Part shown: positions 15,608-27,074 of the stretch, in pieces | How positions within the stretch are numbered: position 1 is the stretch's first letter | How the letters are laid out: each line of letters starts with the position of its first letter | Source: Protonemura montana | Lineage: Eukaryota > Arthropoda > Insecta > Plecoptera > Nemouridae | Length of the DNA stretch: 64,000 nucleotides | Assembly (NCBI GenBank): GCA_947568835.1 | Contig: OX387602.1 | Span: forward strand, 30,490,133-30,554,132 | Reading direction: 5' to 3' | The notes under the pieces: model-generated | Seen by the model: only the letters and a program-made list of their open reading frames with translations | What the model was told of the DNA's origin: nothing | Database searches by the model: none | Position numbers and translations under genes: made by a program

Positions 15608-16049
15608 TGCCAGTCACTTCCTTGGTAGTTCCCATAGCAAGAACGAAAGCACACCAAATTTACGCCACTCCAGCAATTAGCCATCGCGAAATGTTATTAA
15701 AAATAAACTGCAAAATCATCGGTCGACCATTTTCTGGCGTTTTAATAAGCTTTTGTTTTGTTCAAGTCGGTCAAGGCTCTCATTCTCACATTAAACCGGC
15801 ATTTTCTCGTCTCCGGGCGGCGACCAAGTCACCGCTTTCAACGCAAAACTCTGGAAACCGTTTGCAAACTCTGGCGACGTGAGACGTAAATGCATCGGTG
15901 TCGACCAATCGCCGCCCCGCGTTCCGACGAGAGTGCAATGGTGCAACGCTGTAAGACAATTGGAGTGGGTATAACATGGCGGGGAAGAGCTCCGCGCCAA
16001 TTATCATTACTCGCGCATCAGTGCATCAAGAATGGCCGACCCCGCGCGA

Positions 16050-16170
16050 GATTTCTAATTTATGTGCACTTTTCGAGCACTGCCAGTTTAGCGCTGGTAA
16101 TTAGCAATTACTTCCGACGTAATTAGACGCAGCGAGAAACGAACTGATGATTAATTACAATATCAGCGCG
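16050..16170. promoter_or_regulatory. candidate enhancer patch rich in homeodomain cores
   Basis: Several TAATTA/TAATTT/GTAATTAG cores lie within about 120 bp of otherwise GC-containing DNA: TTCTAATTTATG, GGTAATTAGCAATTACTTCC, CGTAATTAGACG and GATTAATTAC. Clusters like this are common in developmental enhancers. No conservation data are available to support it. Confidence 0.25.
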
Positions 16171-17084
16171 CGCAGCGGGAGTCGCAGCCATTCTGTCCTC
16201 GGGGGAAAAACCGAAATGAAGTGAGCTCGAACCAGCTCGCTCCCTCGCTCGCTTGTTTAGAATCCCGAAGCGTGCAGTTTTCACGGCATTTATGTCGCTT
16301 TGCGCTTTTTCCTTTCATGCTTTTATTTTTCCCAACCTGTCTCGCTTTTAGTTCGGCGAGTTCCTGTGTATGTAGGTATAAAATTCAGCCTGCACTCGCT
16401 CATCGGCGGTAAATTGGACGCTCGACGTTCACCTCCCGACGCCTCCCTTCTGGAGCCAAGCACTGGTAGCCCGAGATGTTCAAGTGGCCGTCGAAGAAGC
16501 TGAGCTCAAGGAGGCAGTCGTGCTTGCTCATCGCTTCGAGTGGCGTGCTGTCGTGCCACTCGTGTCGACTCGTCGACCAAGACGAGTCGACACCGGTCCC
16601 AGTCAGCAAACCCTGGCGTGGGACCCTCTGCAATTTTAACAACACTTACTGCTCATATCAAACGGTCGCGAATTAGGTTAATCAATATATTGTTAACGTT
16701 TGTCTCTTATCACCGATGCAAAGTCCTAACTGCCATAAGTTGACCAGCACATATGCAAAGGTAAAATCAATTGTTAGCAAGGTGATGTCTTCCCCCTTTG
16801 TACCATGTTGGTGGGGGAAGGGCCGGAGTCGTTTTTCCACCGGACTGCATGCCAGAATGCAGGCTGCTATTTGCCTTTCCTCCGAATATGTGTCCCACCA
16901 ACGCCAAAGCACGCCAGTTGGTCGATAAGTTTGTAGACAAGCAAACGAGTTCACGACATCTTGTCTTATTTTCTCACCAAAGTTCCAGCGGCTCGTGGCC
17001 AACCAAACTTTGTCTACAGAAACTCTACGTTTCATCTCGCGTCGAGTCGTAATCAATCGTCGAACTAATTTCCGGTCCTCGTGT

Positions 17085-17640
17085 CTCGCGCTGAGTCAGG
17101 TATTGGATGGGTGACCATCATACACATGACCAGTTCTGTTCGGGAGAGAGGTTGAAGGGATGATAGTTAAGCAACACTGCGCTGAGTCAGGTATTGGTTG
17201 GGTGACCATCATACACATGACCAGTTCTGTTCGGGAGAGAGGTTGGAGGGATGAAAGTTAAGCAACACTGCGCTGGGTCAGGTATTGGATGAGCGACCAT
17301 CATACACCTGACCAGTTCTGTTCGGGAGAGAGGTTGGAGGGATGAAAGTTAGTACAGCAACTTCACTCGCCTTGCTTATCAACCTCTCGACAGCATGGAT
17401 TTGTGGAGGAATCCTGTTGTTCGCGTTGTACCGTCCTTCGGAAGGGACGTTAAGCCGGCGGTCCCCTTGGTCTTCGGCAGGAGTAGGCTACGTGCCGGTA
17501 CCGGGTTTCCTCTCCTACCTTCTAGGCTCAATGTGGGTTCATCAAATGTTCCCCGCTGTAACACCGACGCCATTAGACCAGTGCCACATGGCCAGATGTA
17601 AAAACAATAATAAACTAACCCAGTCACACAAAACACCGCA
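17085..17640 (+). repeat. 5S-derived SINE, locus A (about 2.7 head units)
   Basis: Starts inside a unit at GCTGAGTCAGGTATTGGATG. Two full 91-bp units begin at the box A-like GTTAAGC (17166, 17257), and the SINE body begins at GTTAGTACAGC (17348). The body keeps CCTTCGGAAGGGACGTTAA and the ACCGACGCCATTAGACCAG tail-side block. The usual CGTTAAACACC tail is replaced by diverged sequence. From 17342 the copy holds a 113-codon open frame beginning MKVSTATSLALLINLSTAW. Confidence 0.85.
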
Positions 17641-18690
17641 CCCGGCGCCAGGTTCGATCTACCTGACCTCACCACACAACTGAGAAATCACAGACTGGGG
17701 GTCGATCGACGATCAGGCGCGAGGGCAAAAAAATACATTAACCGTCGTCCTAGATTTTGCCGACGCCGACGGCGTCCTTCCCGGCGTCCGACGGCGTCAC
17801 GCGAGACGTGCATTACGGACGGACGCCGTCCATGTGGTGACGTCGCGGCGCCTTATCGACGTCTAACCTTCGGCCACCTCGACATTGATTACTGGTTCCA
17901 GATTGGACATCCTCGCCGGTCTACGTCGTCGACCTCGGGGTCGGGGGAGGCGTCGAACGTCTTGCTGCATGCTCAATGGTCAAAGACAATACTTCTCTCC
18001 GTGAATAAAGTTACTTTCCTCCTCTAATTTAACTGGGTTTTAGAAGGTTCAGTGCTATTTTAAGAGAGTGTCCATGGATATTAAAACGAGGTTTGACTCA
18101 TCCCTCCTTTATCTAACTCTAGCACTAGTTTATAAAATGAAATATAGTTGCATTATTTAATGCTTGATAAAACAACATATTTGTTCGATTTTTCACAACT
18201 TACACCTGTTACTTCATCAAGGCTGCACGCAGTTGTGACCTTTCGCCGATAACAAAGGAACCACAAAAATATAAACAATTACGTTGTCTAGGCAACCTAA
18301 ATGCATTTAACTAAAAAAAGTAATGTCAGTCATTCTAAAAACTAACAAGTCTGTAATGATTTCGATGTCAAATGACTCCGAAAAATTGATATGGTCGGGG
18401 ATATTTTACATTTTAATTATATTTCTTTTCAAAATAGTGTTTACATATTTCTTAAAATTTTCAATGAATATGCACCTACATAAACCTATCAGGAATCTGC
18501 AGTTTGGAGTACTTATACAAAACAAACTCATGTAGACTCTCATTTCATGTGTAAACTCAATGCACAGAAGAACTGAAGGCCAGTGGCCTGCCATTCATTC
18601 ATTGACACATCCCCGATAATCATGGCGTGCAGTTCGGGTCAGCTGGGATGCATCTTATTTATCCAACCATTGGCCAGAGTTTCCCCCCAC
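17641..18690. other. intergenic: CpG-dense block and a decayed fold-back copy
   Basis: 17700-17960 is unusually CpG-dense and repeats GACGGCGTC (17768, 17789) and its complement GACGCCGTC (17822). 18050-18330 resembles one half of the fold-back family (see the entry at 18050). No gene is seen. Confidence 0.5.
18050..18335 (+). repeat. diverged copy of the fold-back element (left half plus interior)
   Basis: In order it shows CTAGCACTAGTTT, CAACTTACACCTGTTACTTC-ATCAAGG, the CGATAACAAAGGAACCAC block and CTAAATGCATTTAACTAAA. The same blocks occur in the same order at 55225-55440, and the first three in the left arm at 35463-35636. Many substitutions make this one of the older copies. The hammerhead-like core is too altered to fold here. 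Confidence 0.55.
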
Positions 18691-18693
18691 ATG

Positions 18694-20245
18694 ACGCTGA
18701 GTCGGATATTGGATGGGTGACCATTATACACATGACCAGTTCTGTTCAGGAGAGAGGTTGGAGTGATGAAAGTTAAGCAACACTGCGCTGTGTCAGGTAT
18801 TGGATGGGTGACCATTATACACATGACCAGTTCTGTTCGGGAGAGAGGTTGGAGGGATGATAGTTAATCAACACTGCGCTGTGTCAGGTATTGGATGGGT
18901 GACCATCATACACATGACCAGTTCTGTCCGGGAGAGAGGTTGGAGGGATGAAAGTTAATCAACACTGCGCTGTGTCAGGTATTGGATGGGTGACCATCAT
19001 ACACATGACCAGTTCTGTCCGGGAGAGAGGTTGGAGGGATGAAAGTGTAGCAACACTGCGCTGGGTCGGGTGTTGGATGGGTGACCATCATACACATGAC
19101 CAGTTCTGTTCGGGAGAGAGGTTGGAGGGATGAAAGTTAATCAACACTGCGCTGTGTCAGGTATTGGATGGGTGACCATCATACACATGACCAGTTCTGT
19201 CCGGGAGAGAGGTTGGAGGGATGAAAGTGTAGCAACACTGCGCTGGGTCGGGTGTTGGATGGGTGACCATCATACACATGACCAGTTCTGTTCGGGAGAG
19301 AGGTTGGAGGGATGAAAGTTAATCAACACTGCGCTGTGTCAGGTATTGGATGGGTGGCCATCATACACATGACCAGTTCTGTCCGGGAGAGAGGTTGGAG
19401 GGATGAAAGTGTAGCAACACTGCGCTGGGTCAGGTATTGGATGGGTGACCATCATACACATGACCAGTTCTGTTCGGGAGAGAGGTTGGAGGGATGAAAG
19501 TTAAGCAACACTGCGCTGGGTCAGGTATTGGATGGGTGACCATCATACACATGACCAGTTCTGTTCGGGAGAGAGGTTGGAGGGATGAAAGTTAAGCAAC
19601 ACTGCGCTGTGTCAGGTATTAGATGTGTGACCATCATACACATGACCAGTTCTGTTCGGGAGAGAGGTTGGAGGGATGAAAGTTAAGCAACACTGTGCTG
19701 AGTCAGGTATTGGTGACCATCATACACATGACCAGTTCTGTTCGGGAGAGAGGTTGGAGGGATGAAAGTTAAGCAACACTGTGCTGAGTCAGGTATTGGT
19801 GACCATCATACACATGACCAGTTCTGTTCGGGAGAGAGGTTGGAGGGATGAAAGTTAAGCAACACTGTGCTGAGTCAGGTATTGGATGGGTGACTATCAT
19901 ACACATGACCAGTTCTGTTCGGGAGAGAGGTTGGAGGGATGAAAGTTAGTACAGCAACTTCACTCGCCTTGCTTATCAACCTCTCGACAGCATGGATTTG
20001 TGGAGGAATCCTGTTGTTCGCGTTGTACCGTCCTTCGGAAGGGACGTTAAGCCGGTGGTCCCCTTGCTCTTCGACAGGAGTAGGCTACGTGCCGGCACCG
20101 GGTTTCCCCTCCTCTCTTCTAGGCTAGGTTAGGTTCATCATCATCCTCATCATCATCCACTCATTCACCGACGCCATTAGACCAGTGCCACATGGCCAGT
20201 CGTCAAAACAGCGCGTCGTTAAACACCACATATCAATCAATCTTC
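18694..20245 (+). repeat. 5S-derived SINE, locus B (about 13 tandem head units)
   Basis: The largest array in the window. Full units start at 18772, 18863, 18954, 19045, 19136, 19227, 19318, 19409, 19500, 19591, 19682, 19768 and 19854. Eleven have the 91-bp period and two are 86 bp, because ATGGG is lost before TGACC. Each unit holds the box A-like GTTAAGCAAC and the box C-like TATTGGATGGGTGACC. The SINE body starts at 19945, and the tail ends with CGTTAAACACCACATATC and CAATCAATC. Units between 18954 and 19499 alternate in two types, giving a 182-bp higher-order repeat. Confidence 0.92.
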
Positions 20246-20479
20246 GATCATGGCTGAACAAAATGCACTTTCAGGGAATTCTGCAAGACCTCTCACCAGC
20301 AAGACCCATGTCCACCATAACCCTTTTCCAGCTGCAAACGGTGTCATGCATCCGATGGGTGAACGTTCAATTAAAATGAGATGATTTGTGTTGCATTTTA
20401 CAGTAAGCATGTCTGAAATGCATTTCCTCGCTGTGTACCTACGTGTAATGCAACTTGCAAGCGAATGCAAGCACCGAGA

Positions 20480-20850
20480 TAATGCATTCTAATCACCAGA
20501 TAGGATGTTGTCTTCCAGCCTAGATGACAATAATTGCATGACATATCGTGAGTGACCCATCCATGCATCGACTGGAACGGGAAGGTCTATTTATGCAGAT
20601 TGGCATCTTCGCGTCGGTCACCAAGGTTCTTCCTTGGCGTGTCGACTCGGCTTCGACCAGCCAATCGTCCAGATGCACTGACCCGGGCTCGAGGCGGGAG
20701 TCTCGCGTCGGGGACTCGAACCTGGGACCGTCGCACGCGAGCGCGCATGCGTGAAGCATTGGGATTGGCCGAGCTAGCGGATAGTCGTGCATTTCATTAG
20801 GCCGGTAATTACGCTTCGGTGGTAATTAGATACAAGATGGCGTCGTTGCA
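20480..20850. promoter_or_regulatory. candidate regulatory patch with SOX/POU and homeodomain cores
   Basis: GATGACAATAATTGCATGAC (20523-20542) puts a SOX-type ACAAT next to an AATTGCAT POU-like half site. Further on are GGTAATTACGC and GGTAATTAGATAC (20800-20832). This is motif content only, with no evidence of function. Confidence 0.25.
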
Positions 20851-21773
20851 ACTGCAACGGTCTCTTGAAGAAAAGTTCAAAATGGTCTAGGGGGGGTTGC
20901 CTGGTCGTGAATGGTGGCCGGTACGGGAGACAAGAAGAGTCCTGCTTCGAGAGTAATCTTTCTCAGCCTTTGTTTACGTAAAGTGGGCCTGAGATGTCGG
21001 TGCCGAAAGTGTAAAATCAGCCTCAAAGTGACCAACCGTGTTTACTGGGCCTCTGTTTTGTCGGCCCCCAGAAATAGCGTCCAGGGAAAGCCCTATTTGC
21101 TAGCACCAGTTCGTTGTACGGAGGTATGGATAGGTTAATAGTACCTAAGAGTCAAATGGGTGTTTCTCTCCTATTCTTCCCTCCAATAAAGCACCACTGC
21201 ATTGATTGCAGAGCTTAATGCACTCTCCTAGGTGTCTTAGCGAGTGAAAAAATACGCAGACATTTCCCCGGTGTTTGGCGAAGCGAGCCAAGACCTCTTT
21301 GTCGGCAACTCGATGTGCTCGTCTTATTCTCGGACCGCACTGCGCACACATCTGACATCTGACAGAGCGATCTTATCTCTGGTCTCGAACGAGAGACTTC
21401 CAGGAATGGACTTGAACTTTGTTCCCTGTCGTGTCGTGACCCCCCTGTCCCCCACACCCCCCGGGTGAAGTACGGAAGCGCCGGTATTTATAGGTAACCC
21501 GCGCCACCGGGGGACGAATTTACATGTCGGCATGAATGTATGTATGAGGCGGATGGAAGGGGACCAGTGGTGGACGCGAGGTTGCAAACACGGACGGAGC
21601 CAATACGCACTGTATTATTATTGGTCGAGGGGATTTAGATTTATGTTTTTGCTGGAGAAGATGAGGAGAGTCTTCATTGCACAAACATTTACTTACATAT
21701 CATACACGAGCTGAGCTGTGAACAGCCATTTTTGCCCTCTGCCCAAACCGGGCTCCAGTAAGGGCATTAAATA

Positions 21774-21915
21774 CACTAAAATCGTCTCAAAAGCCAGTGT
21801 CCAAGTAGCTCAATGGGTTAGAGCAACACCCGCGACAGGTGGAGATCGGGGTTCAAGTAGCTCAATTGGGCATCAATTTTTGAGACGGTTTTAGTGTTCA
21901 TAATAATAAAATACG
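21774..21915 (+). repeat. tRNA-bearing inverted-repeat element (chimeric core)
   Basis: Left arm ACACTAAAATCGTCTCAAAA (21773-21792) and right arm TTTTTGAGACGGTTTTAGTG (21877-21896) flank a tRNA-like unit. Its 5' half (GTCCAAGTAGCTCAATGGG, A box) starts at 21799 and runs to GGAGATCGGGGTTC. The T arm is then replaced by a second CAAGTAGCTCAATTGG before GGGCATC, as if two copies had recombined. TAATAATAAAATA follows the right arm, as in sister copies. Confidence 0.75.
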
Positions 21916-22656
21916 ATTTTTTTTATCGATTTTTTTTTTTAATTTTCGTACAACTTTTTGTACATAGCGTAATGTATGAAATGTTAATGGATAAATATCG
22001 TCAGATTAATATGCCACGTGTTTAGCAAACAAACGCGCTGTCGCTTCCCCCCCTGGACGCGTACCCCAAAGCGTCACGGTCCGACCGCCACTGGAGAGTG
22101 AGAAATGATTCTATGCAAAGAACGACGTGAGTTGAGTCGAGTGCTGGTCGACGTCAGGAGTGCAGCGATGACATTTGCCGCGAAGAGGTCATCAATCTTC
22201 TCGCCAGACAGCGCTGCTTTGTTTCCCAATTTGCAGACAATTATTTGCTACCCCCCGGAAATGGATTTTTTTTAATGGCTCCCTGCACTGGGGGAGAGAA
22301 ATGGGTTCTTGTCGGTGATATTTGCGCAAAGTAGGACACCAATTTTTATCCACTTAAGTCGATATGTCACTGTCGCTATAGAGCCAAGGTGTTCACATTG
22401 CCACGTGTCATGTCCATGTCCATGGACGTCTAAGTCCATGCCATCGCAATAATCACCGCTTGAATTACATGAGTAGCTCGCGCTGCCGAGAACAAGAAAT
22501 CAAACTCAAAGACTTGGTCCACCCTGTAATCTTCCCATCAAACCTAGCGCCACGAAACAAAACGCGTGGCAACAATGAAAGGTTGCATGACGTCGAGTTA
22601 TTAGGCGTCGACACGCATTGTTCGAGGTGTGAACAGGCCACGAGATGCGTGGCGAT

Positions 22657-22680
22657 AGACGCCGACGCCGACGCCGACGA
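22657..22680. repeat. (GACGCC)n short tandem repeat
   Basis: About four GACGCC units. Confidence 0.7.
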
Positions 22681-24131
22681 GCGTTCTGCGGCGACGCTTT
22701 GAATCAGAATGCGATATTTTGCTGCAAGCTGTTTTGTTTGAAAACTCGATGTAGTTTCGCTTTGTTTATGAAGTCTAATTATTTGCACCTGCCGTACACG
22801 ACTCGGTGATTGCCGTTCTTTTGAGTAGACGCTGGACCCAGCGCTCTTTAGGAGAAATGAGCTCGGATATTCATGTTTACTAGCTTTACACACAACTTGA
22901 TAAATGTTTCAAAACTAAAAATCCCACATTGGCTTGGCAACGGACTGCATTGCCCTGCGTTATTTCCCTATACCTTCGTCGAAAGAAGCCAATAGAACGC
23001 ATCCGCAGCCTTGCTAGCCTTTGCCGATCAGACCAACAGCCCTGAACGACCAGCAACATATACCCTCCTGGTCGAACCATCAGCATCCTCTTAATCTTGG
23101 CGGGCATTCGACGACGGACTCATCATCGCCAACCTACTTCCAAGTCGCAGAGTTCATCCCGAATGTAGGCCGTCGAACCTCCATCGACAATCACGTAACA
23201 ATAACAAAAACAGCCTCATGGTGTACAGCTTGTGGCATTGATGACGCTGCAAGAATCTTTCCTGACAGTCAAGTGATTACGAATTGTTCTTCAGACTCAC
23301 ATGGCGACGTGCGCTGACAGTGTAGCCATAACGGTCTTCCTGAGAAGAGATTTCACCCTGGTAACGGCGTGTGACGCGTACGTGGGCGTCGAGTACCAAA
23401 AAGGCGCTGGTTAATTAGCTGGGTCAGGTGGTGGCCGCCGAGAGGTCGCGACGAGCAGCAAGTGCCGTTCTCGGAGGCTGCGACGGCCGCGGTCGGGGAG
23501 GCTCTGGGACAATGAGGTGTGAATTTAAACCACGCACTGCAAGAGTGCCATGTCTTTCGTTTGTCACCGCGGTGGCAGGTGTTTTTGTGACGGGTCCATT
23601 GTGTGTGGCGCGGAAGGTTTTGATGTTGATTAACAGACGCGGTTGGTTCATCGCGAATTAATGACTTGAACAAACAACTGAAGAGTTTTATTCGCTGCGG
23701 TGACCTGCGATTTGACTCTGTGGTGTCTCATGGGCCGAGCCTTGCCTCTGTGGTCGGCTACCAAGGTTTCACGGCTCCCTAAACCGATAGTCCACACTTC
23801 AAGAAGGAAATTTTGTCAACATTTTGTGAAACATTTGATTAGGACTTTGAGCCTTTACAGGATTTTCTAAGGTGGGTATAACACATTGCGTCAAATTTGA
23901 AAAAAAAAACAAGTTATTGCAAAAATATGAATCCGCTTTGCTATCCACTGACCAGTGCGATGCAGATCGCCACACTCTGAAACGCGGCGTCGTCGGCGAC
24001 CCTGGCTTGGCACAGATCGTACGCTAGATGTATATCACAAAACATGGAAATATGAAGCTGATTGCTAACTGGGTCTCCGCTCGGTCACGCTCGACAGCCG
24101 GCACTTCCCGGGTGTACCGCGTTGTCGCCTG

Positions 24132-24169
24132 CCCCCCCTGCGACCCCCCCTTTGAGGGGGGGGGGGGGC
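24132..24169. repeat. C-run followed by G-run (imperfect palindrome)
   Basis: Two C-runs (CCCCCCC and ACCCCCCC), then TTTGA and a run of about thirteen G. The strands can fold back on themselves. Homopolymer lengths here are prone to sequencing error. Confidence 0.7.
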
Positions 24170-24538
24170 ACCGGACAGCGAGTGACGCGACTCGTTCAAG
24201 GCCGCGCACCGGAAGTACTCCGCGCCCAGCTTCCCATGTCCGATCCCGGACTTCCGGACACGGGACTAGCGGTTCGCCCTGTGCTGACCTGGGGTCGAGC
24301 TCGGGCCTGCCTCGTGCAGGGTGTAATACTGAATCCTAGAGGCGCATTTCGTCGGTGCATGCAACGGAACAAAACAAATATTCATATCTTAGTTCCCCAG
24401 TTTTTAAATCATTAGACAGGTGGATTGTTATAGAAACGTTGAACGCAACAATGATTTCATAATTTATTGCTTACAGATCTCTGAAACTTAAATTCTCTTT
24501 TACAAGTTATGTCCGATTGGCACAGACATGATTAGGTG

Positions 24539-24570
24539 CAGAGATCGGGGTTCGAGTCCCCGCTTGGGTA
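24539..24570 (+). repeat. 3' half of the tRNA-like unit (fragment)
   Basis: GCAGAGATCGGGGTTCGAGT followed by CCCCGCTTGGGT equals the variable loop, T arm and acceptor 3' strand of the tRNA-like unit seen in the inverted-repeat elements. No D arm or flanking arms are preserved. Confidence 0.6.
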
Positions 24571-25164
24571 CAAAACGAGACGAGAGGATTTTTTTTTATG
24601 TTTATTTCTTTTTCATGGGACGTCATCCAGGTCGCAAAATCGTTGGCGTTCACTTGAATTATAGTGACACGATTAGGTTAGGTTCGATTAGTTTCAGAAA
24701 ATGTATTTGGATTCGGCAATCGATTTGTCCAGGTGCTCTGTTTGCCCGCAAGCATTGAAACCTTCATTTGTACCGCACCAGAAGGTACCAGCTTCACATC
24801 CCGATACCGAACTGTGCAACATTTCCACGGGTGTGCACAGTCGATCTTGACGACTCAATGCCCAAACAATTACATCGATCGTGCAATTCGATTTGCGAGG
24901 TCAAAGCTCATGTTCGGTGTCAGCCGAGTCTCGAACAAAGCACCGCGCCTAGTAGCCATGCTGCGACCACTCCGCGACGTGATGAGAGTCTCGAATTACC
25001 AAACGCTTTCTCTCAAATCTTGATTGATCGCTTCTTTTCATCAGTCAAATTGTATGCAAACGACTCCAATCGACTTCTTCAGAAAATCTATTGGCACTGT
25101 TTGTCCTTTCCCAGCGCATCCTTGCATCGCTTGCATGATTCACTCATGTCGGCTTGACACGGTT

Positions 25165-26040
25165 GCTCACATGACCAGTTCTGTTTGGGAGAGAGGTTGG
25201 AGGGATGAAAGTTAAGCAACACTGCGCTGGGTCAGGTATTGGATGGGTGACCATCATACACATGACCAGTTCTGTTCGGGAGAGAGGTTGGAGGGATGAA
25301 AGTTAAGCAACACTGCGCTGGGTCAGGTATTGGATGGGTGACCATCATACACATGACCAGTTCTGTTCGGGAGAGAGGTTGGAGGGATGAAAGTTAAGCA
25401 ACACTGCGCTGGGTCAGGTATTGGATGGGTGACCATCATATACATGACCAGTTCTGTTCGGGAGAGAGGTTGGAGGGATGAAAGTTAAGCAACACTGCGC
25501 TGGGTCAGGTATTGGATGGGTGACCATCATACACATGACCAGTTCTGTTCGGGAGAGAGGTTGGAGGGATGAAAGTTAAGCAACACTGCGCTGGGTCAGG
25601 TATTGGATGGGTGACCATCATACACATGTCCAGTTCTGTTCGGGAGAGAGGTTGGAGGGATGAAAGTTAAGCAACACTGCGCTGGGTCAGGTATTGGTTG
25701 GGTGACCATCTTACACATGGCCAGTTTTGTTCGGGAGAGAGGTTAGAGGGATAAAAGTTAGTACATCAATTTCACTCGCCTTGCTTATCAACCTCTCGAC
25801 AGCATAGATTTGTGGAGGAATCCTGTTGTTCGCGTTGTACCGTCCTTCGGAAGGAACGTTAAGTCGGTGGTCCCCTTGGTGCTCTTCGACAGGAGTAGGC
25901 TAAGAGCCGGCACCGGGCTAGGTTAGGTTCATCATCATCCTCATCATCATCCACTCATTCACCGACGCCATTAGACCAGTGCCGCATGGCCAGATGTCAA
26001 AACAGTGCGTCGTTAAACACCACAAATCAATATAAATAGA
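25165..26040 (+). repeat. 5S-derived SINE, locus C (6 full head units)
   Basis: Begins within a unit at CACATGACCAGTTCTG. Full 91-bp units start at 25211, 25302, 25393, 25484, 25575 and 25666, and the body starts at 25757. The first five units are almost identical, so the array expanded recently or is being homogenised. The body carries a frame-disrupting ATAGATT in place of ATGGATT, and the tail ends CGTTAAACACCACAAATC. Confidence 0.92.
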
Positions 26041-26289
26041 CACGATTGTCACCGCGAACAAAACTCGGTACCCACGTGCTTGTCTTTAAGCAACTTCTCT
26101 ACACGCCGTGAACTCGGCGATGTCGCTGAGTCGAGCCACAGGTTCACGTCGAGGTCGTCTCGCTTGTGCTCCGATGTCAACGACGGGCGGCGAGGTTCTC
26201 ATGAGACGTGCTCCTCGCCGGGCAGGGGCATTGTATCGACGTGTAATTACAATGATTCCGTTGTTCTGTCTCAGGGAGTCCGCCGAGAG

Positions 26290-26325
<36 letters not shown>

Positions 26326-26575
26326 GTCGGAGATGACAACGTCGTGTGAACGTGGAGGTAGGCAACACGCGTGTGGTACGACCGGAAGAGAGCCCGGTTG
26401 GCATGCAAGTAAACACTGCGCTGTGTTTTGAAATAGAGGTACCAACTACTGATGAGGTGAAACATTTCTGCATTGCTAATTGTTAGGTAAAAAGATCTTC
26501 AATTCGAAGATGGAATGAGATTTGCCTTCATTTTAATGTACAGTCATTATGTGGCACATCGATTTAATTATTTTG
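26041..26575. other. spacer between SINE loci C and D with a (GAC)n tract
   Basis: GC-rich on the left and AT-rich on the right. The only structure is the triplet repeat at 26290-26324. No gene recognised. Confidence 0.5.
26290..26324. repeat. (ACG)n microsatellite
   Basis: Eleven perfect ACG triplets, producing poly-Asp, poly-Thr or poly-Arg frames that are not genes. Confidence 0.9.
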
Positions 26576-26577
26576 CT

Positions 26578-27074
26578 GTTTACCGACGCACTGTTTTGAC
26601 ATCTGGCCATGCGGCACTGGTCAAATGGCGTTGGTGAATGTGTGGATGATGATGAGGATGACGTTGAACCTAACATAGCCTAGAAGGGAGGAGGGGAAGA
26701 CCGGTGCCGGCACGTAGCCTACTCCTGTCGAAGACCAAGGGGACCACCGGCTTAACGTTCCTTCCGAAGGACGGTACAACGCGAACAACAGGATTCCTCT
26801 ACAAATCCATGATGTCGAGAGGTTGATAAGCAAGGCGAATGAAGTTGCTGTACTAACTTTCATCCCTCCAACCTCTCTCCCGAACAGAACTGGTCATGTG
26901 TATGATGATCACCCATCCAATACCTGACCCAGCGCAGTGTTGCTTAACTTTCTTCCCTCTAACCTCTCTCCCGAACAGAACTGGTCATGTGTATGATGGT
27001 CACCCATCCAATACCGGACCCAGCGCAGTGTTGCTTAACTTCGGTGATGTCACGAGGACCGATGTTTTCCAAAC
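26578..27074 (-). repeat. 5S-derived SINE, locus D (2 head units)
   Basis: Reverse-strand copy. The tail side begins GACGCACTGTTTTGACATC, the body ends at TAACTTTCATCCC (about 26860), and two units follow. The 5' end runs GCTTAACTTCGGTGATGTCA, then CGAGGACCGATGTTTTCC, which is 5S-like (reverse of GGAAAACATCGG...). It arrived in the opposite orientation only about 540 bp from locus C. Confidence 0.88.

Larger units (their letters stand above)
14200..17084. other. intergenic region with simple repeats and an AT-core patch
   Basis: No gene recognised. It contains a (CCG)n tract (14832-14856), a C-rich hexanucleotide tract (15565-15607) and a homeodomain-site-rich patch (16050-16170), each listed separately. 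The remainder is unstructured by eye. Confidence 0.5.
20246..25164. other. intergenic region between SINE loci B and C
   Basis: No gene recognised. Contents visible by eye are an AT-core patch (20460-20850), a tRNA-bearing inverted-repeat element (21774-21915), a (GACGCC)n tract (22657-22680), a C/G homopolymer pair (24132-24169) and a tRNA 3'-half fragment (24539-24570). All open frames overlap others on the opposite strand and have no family-like sequence. Confidence 0.5.

Noticed and set aside
25165-25757. CRISPR-like array
   Set aside because: The repeats are directly adjacent with no unique spacers, and the sequence is animal SINE-derived.
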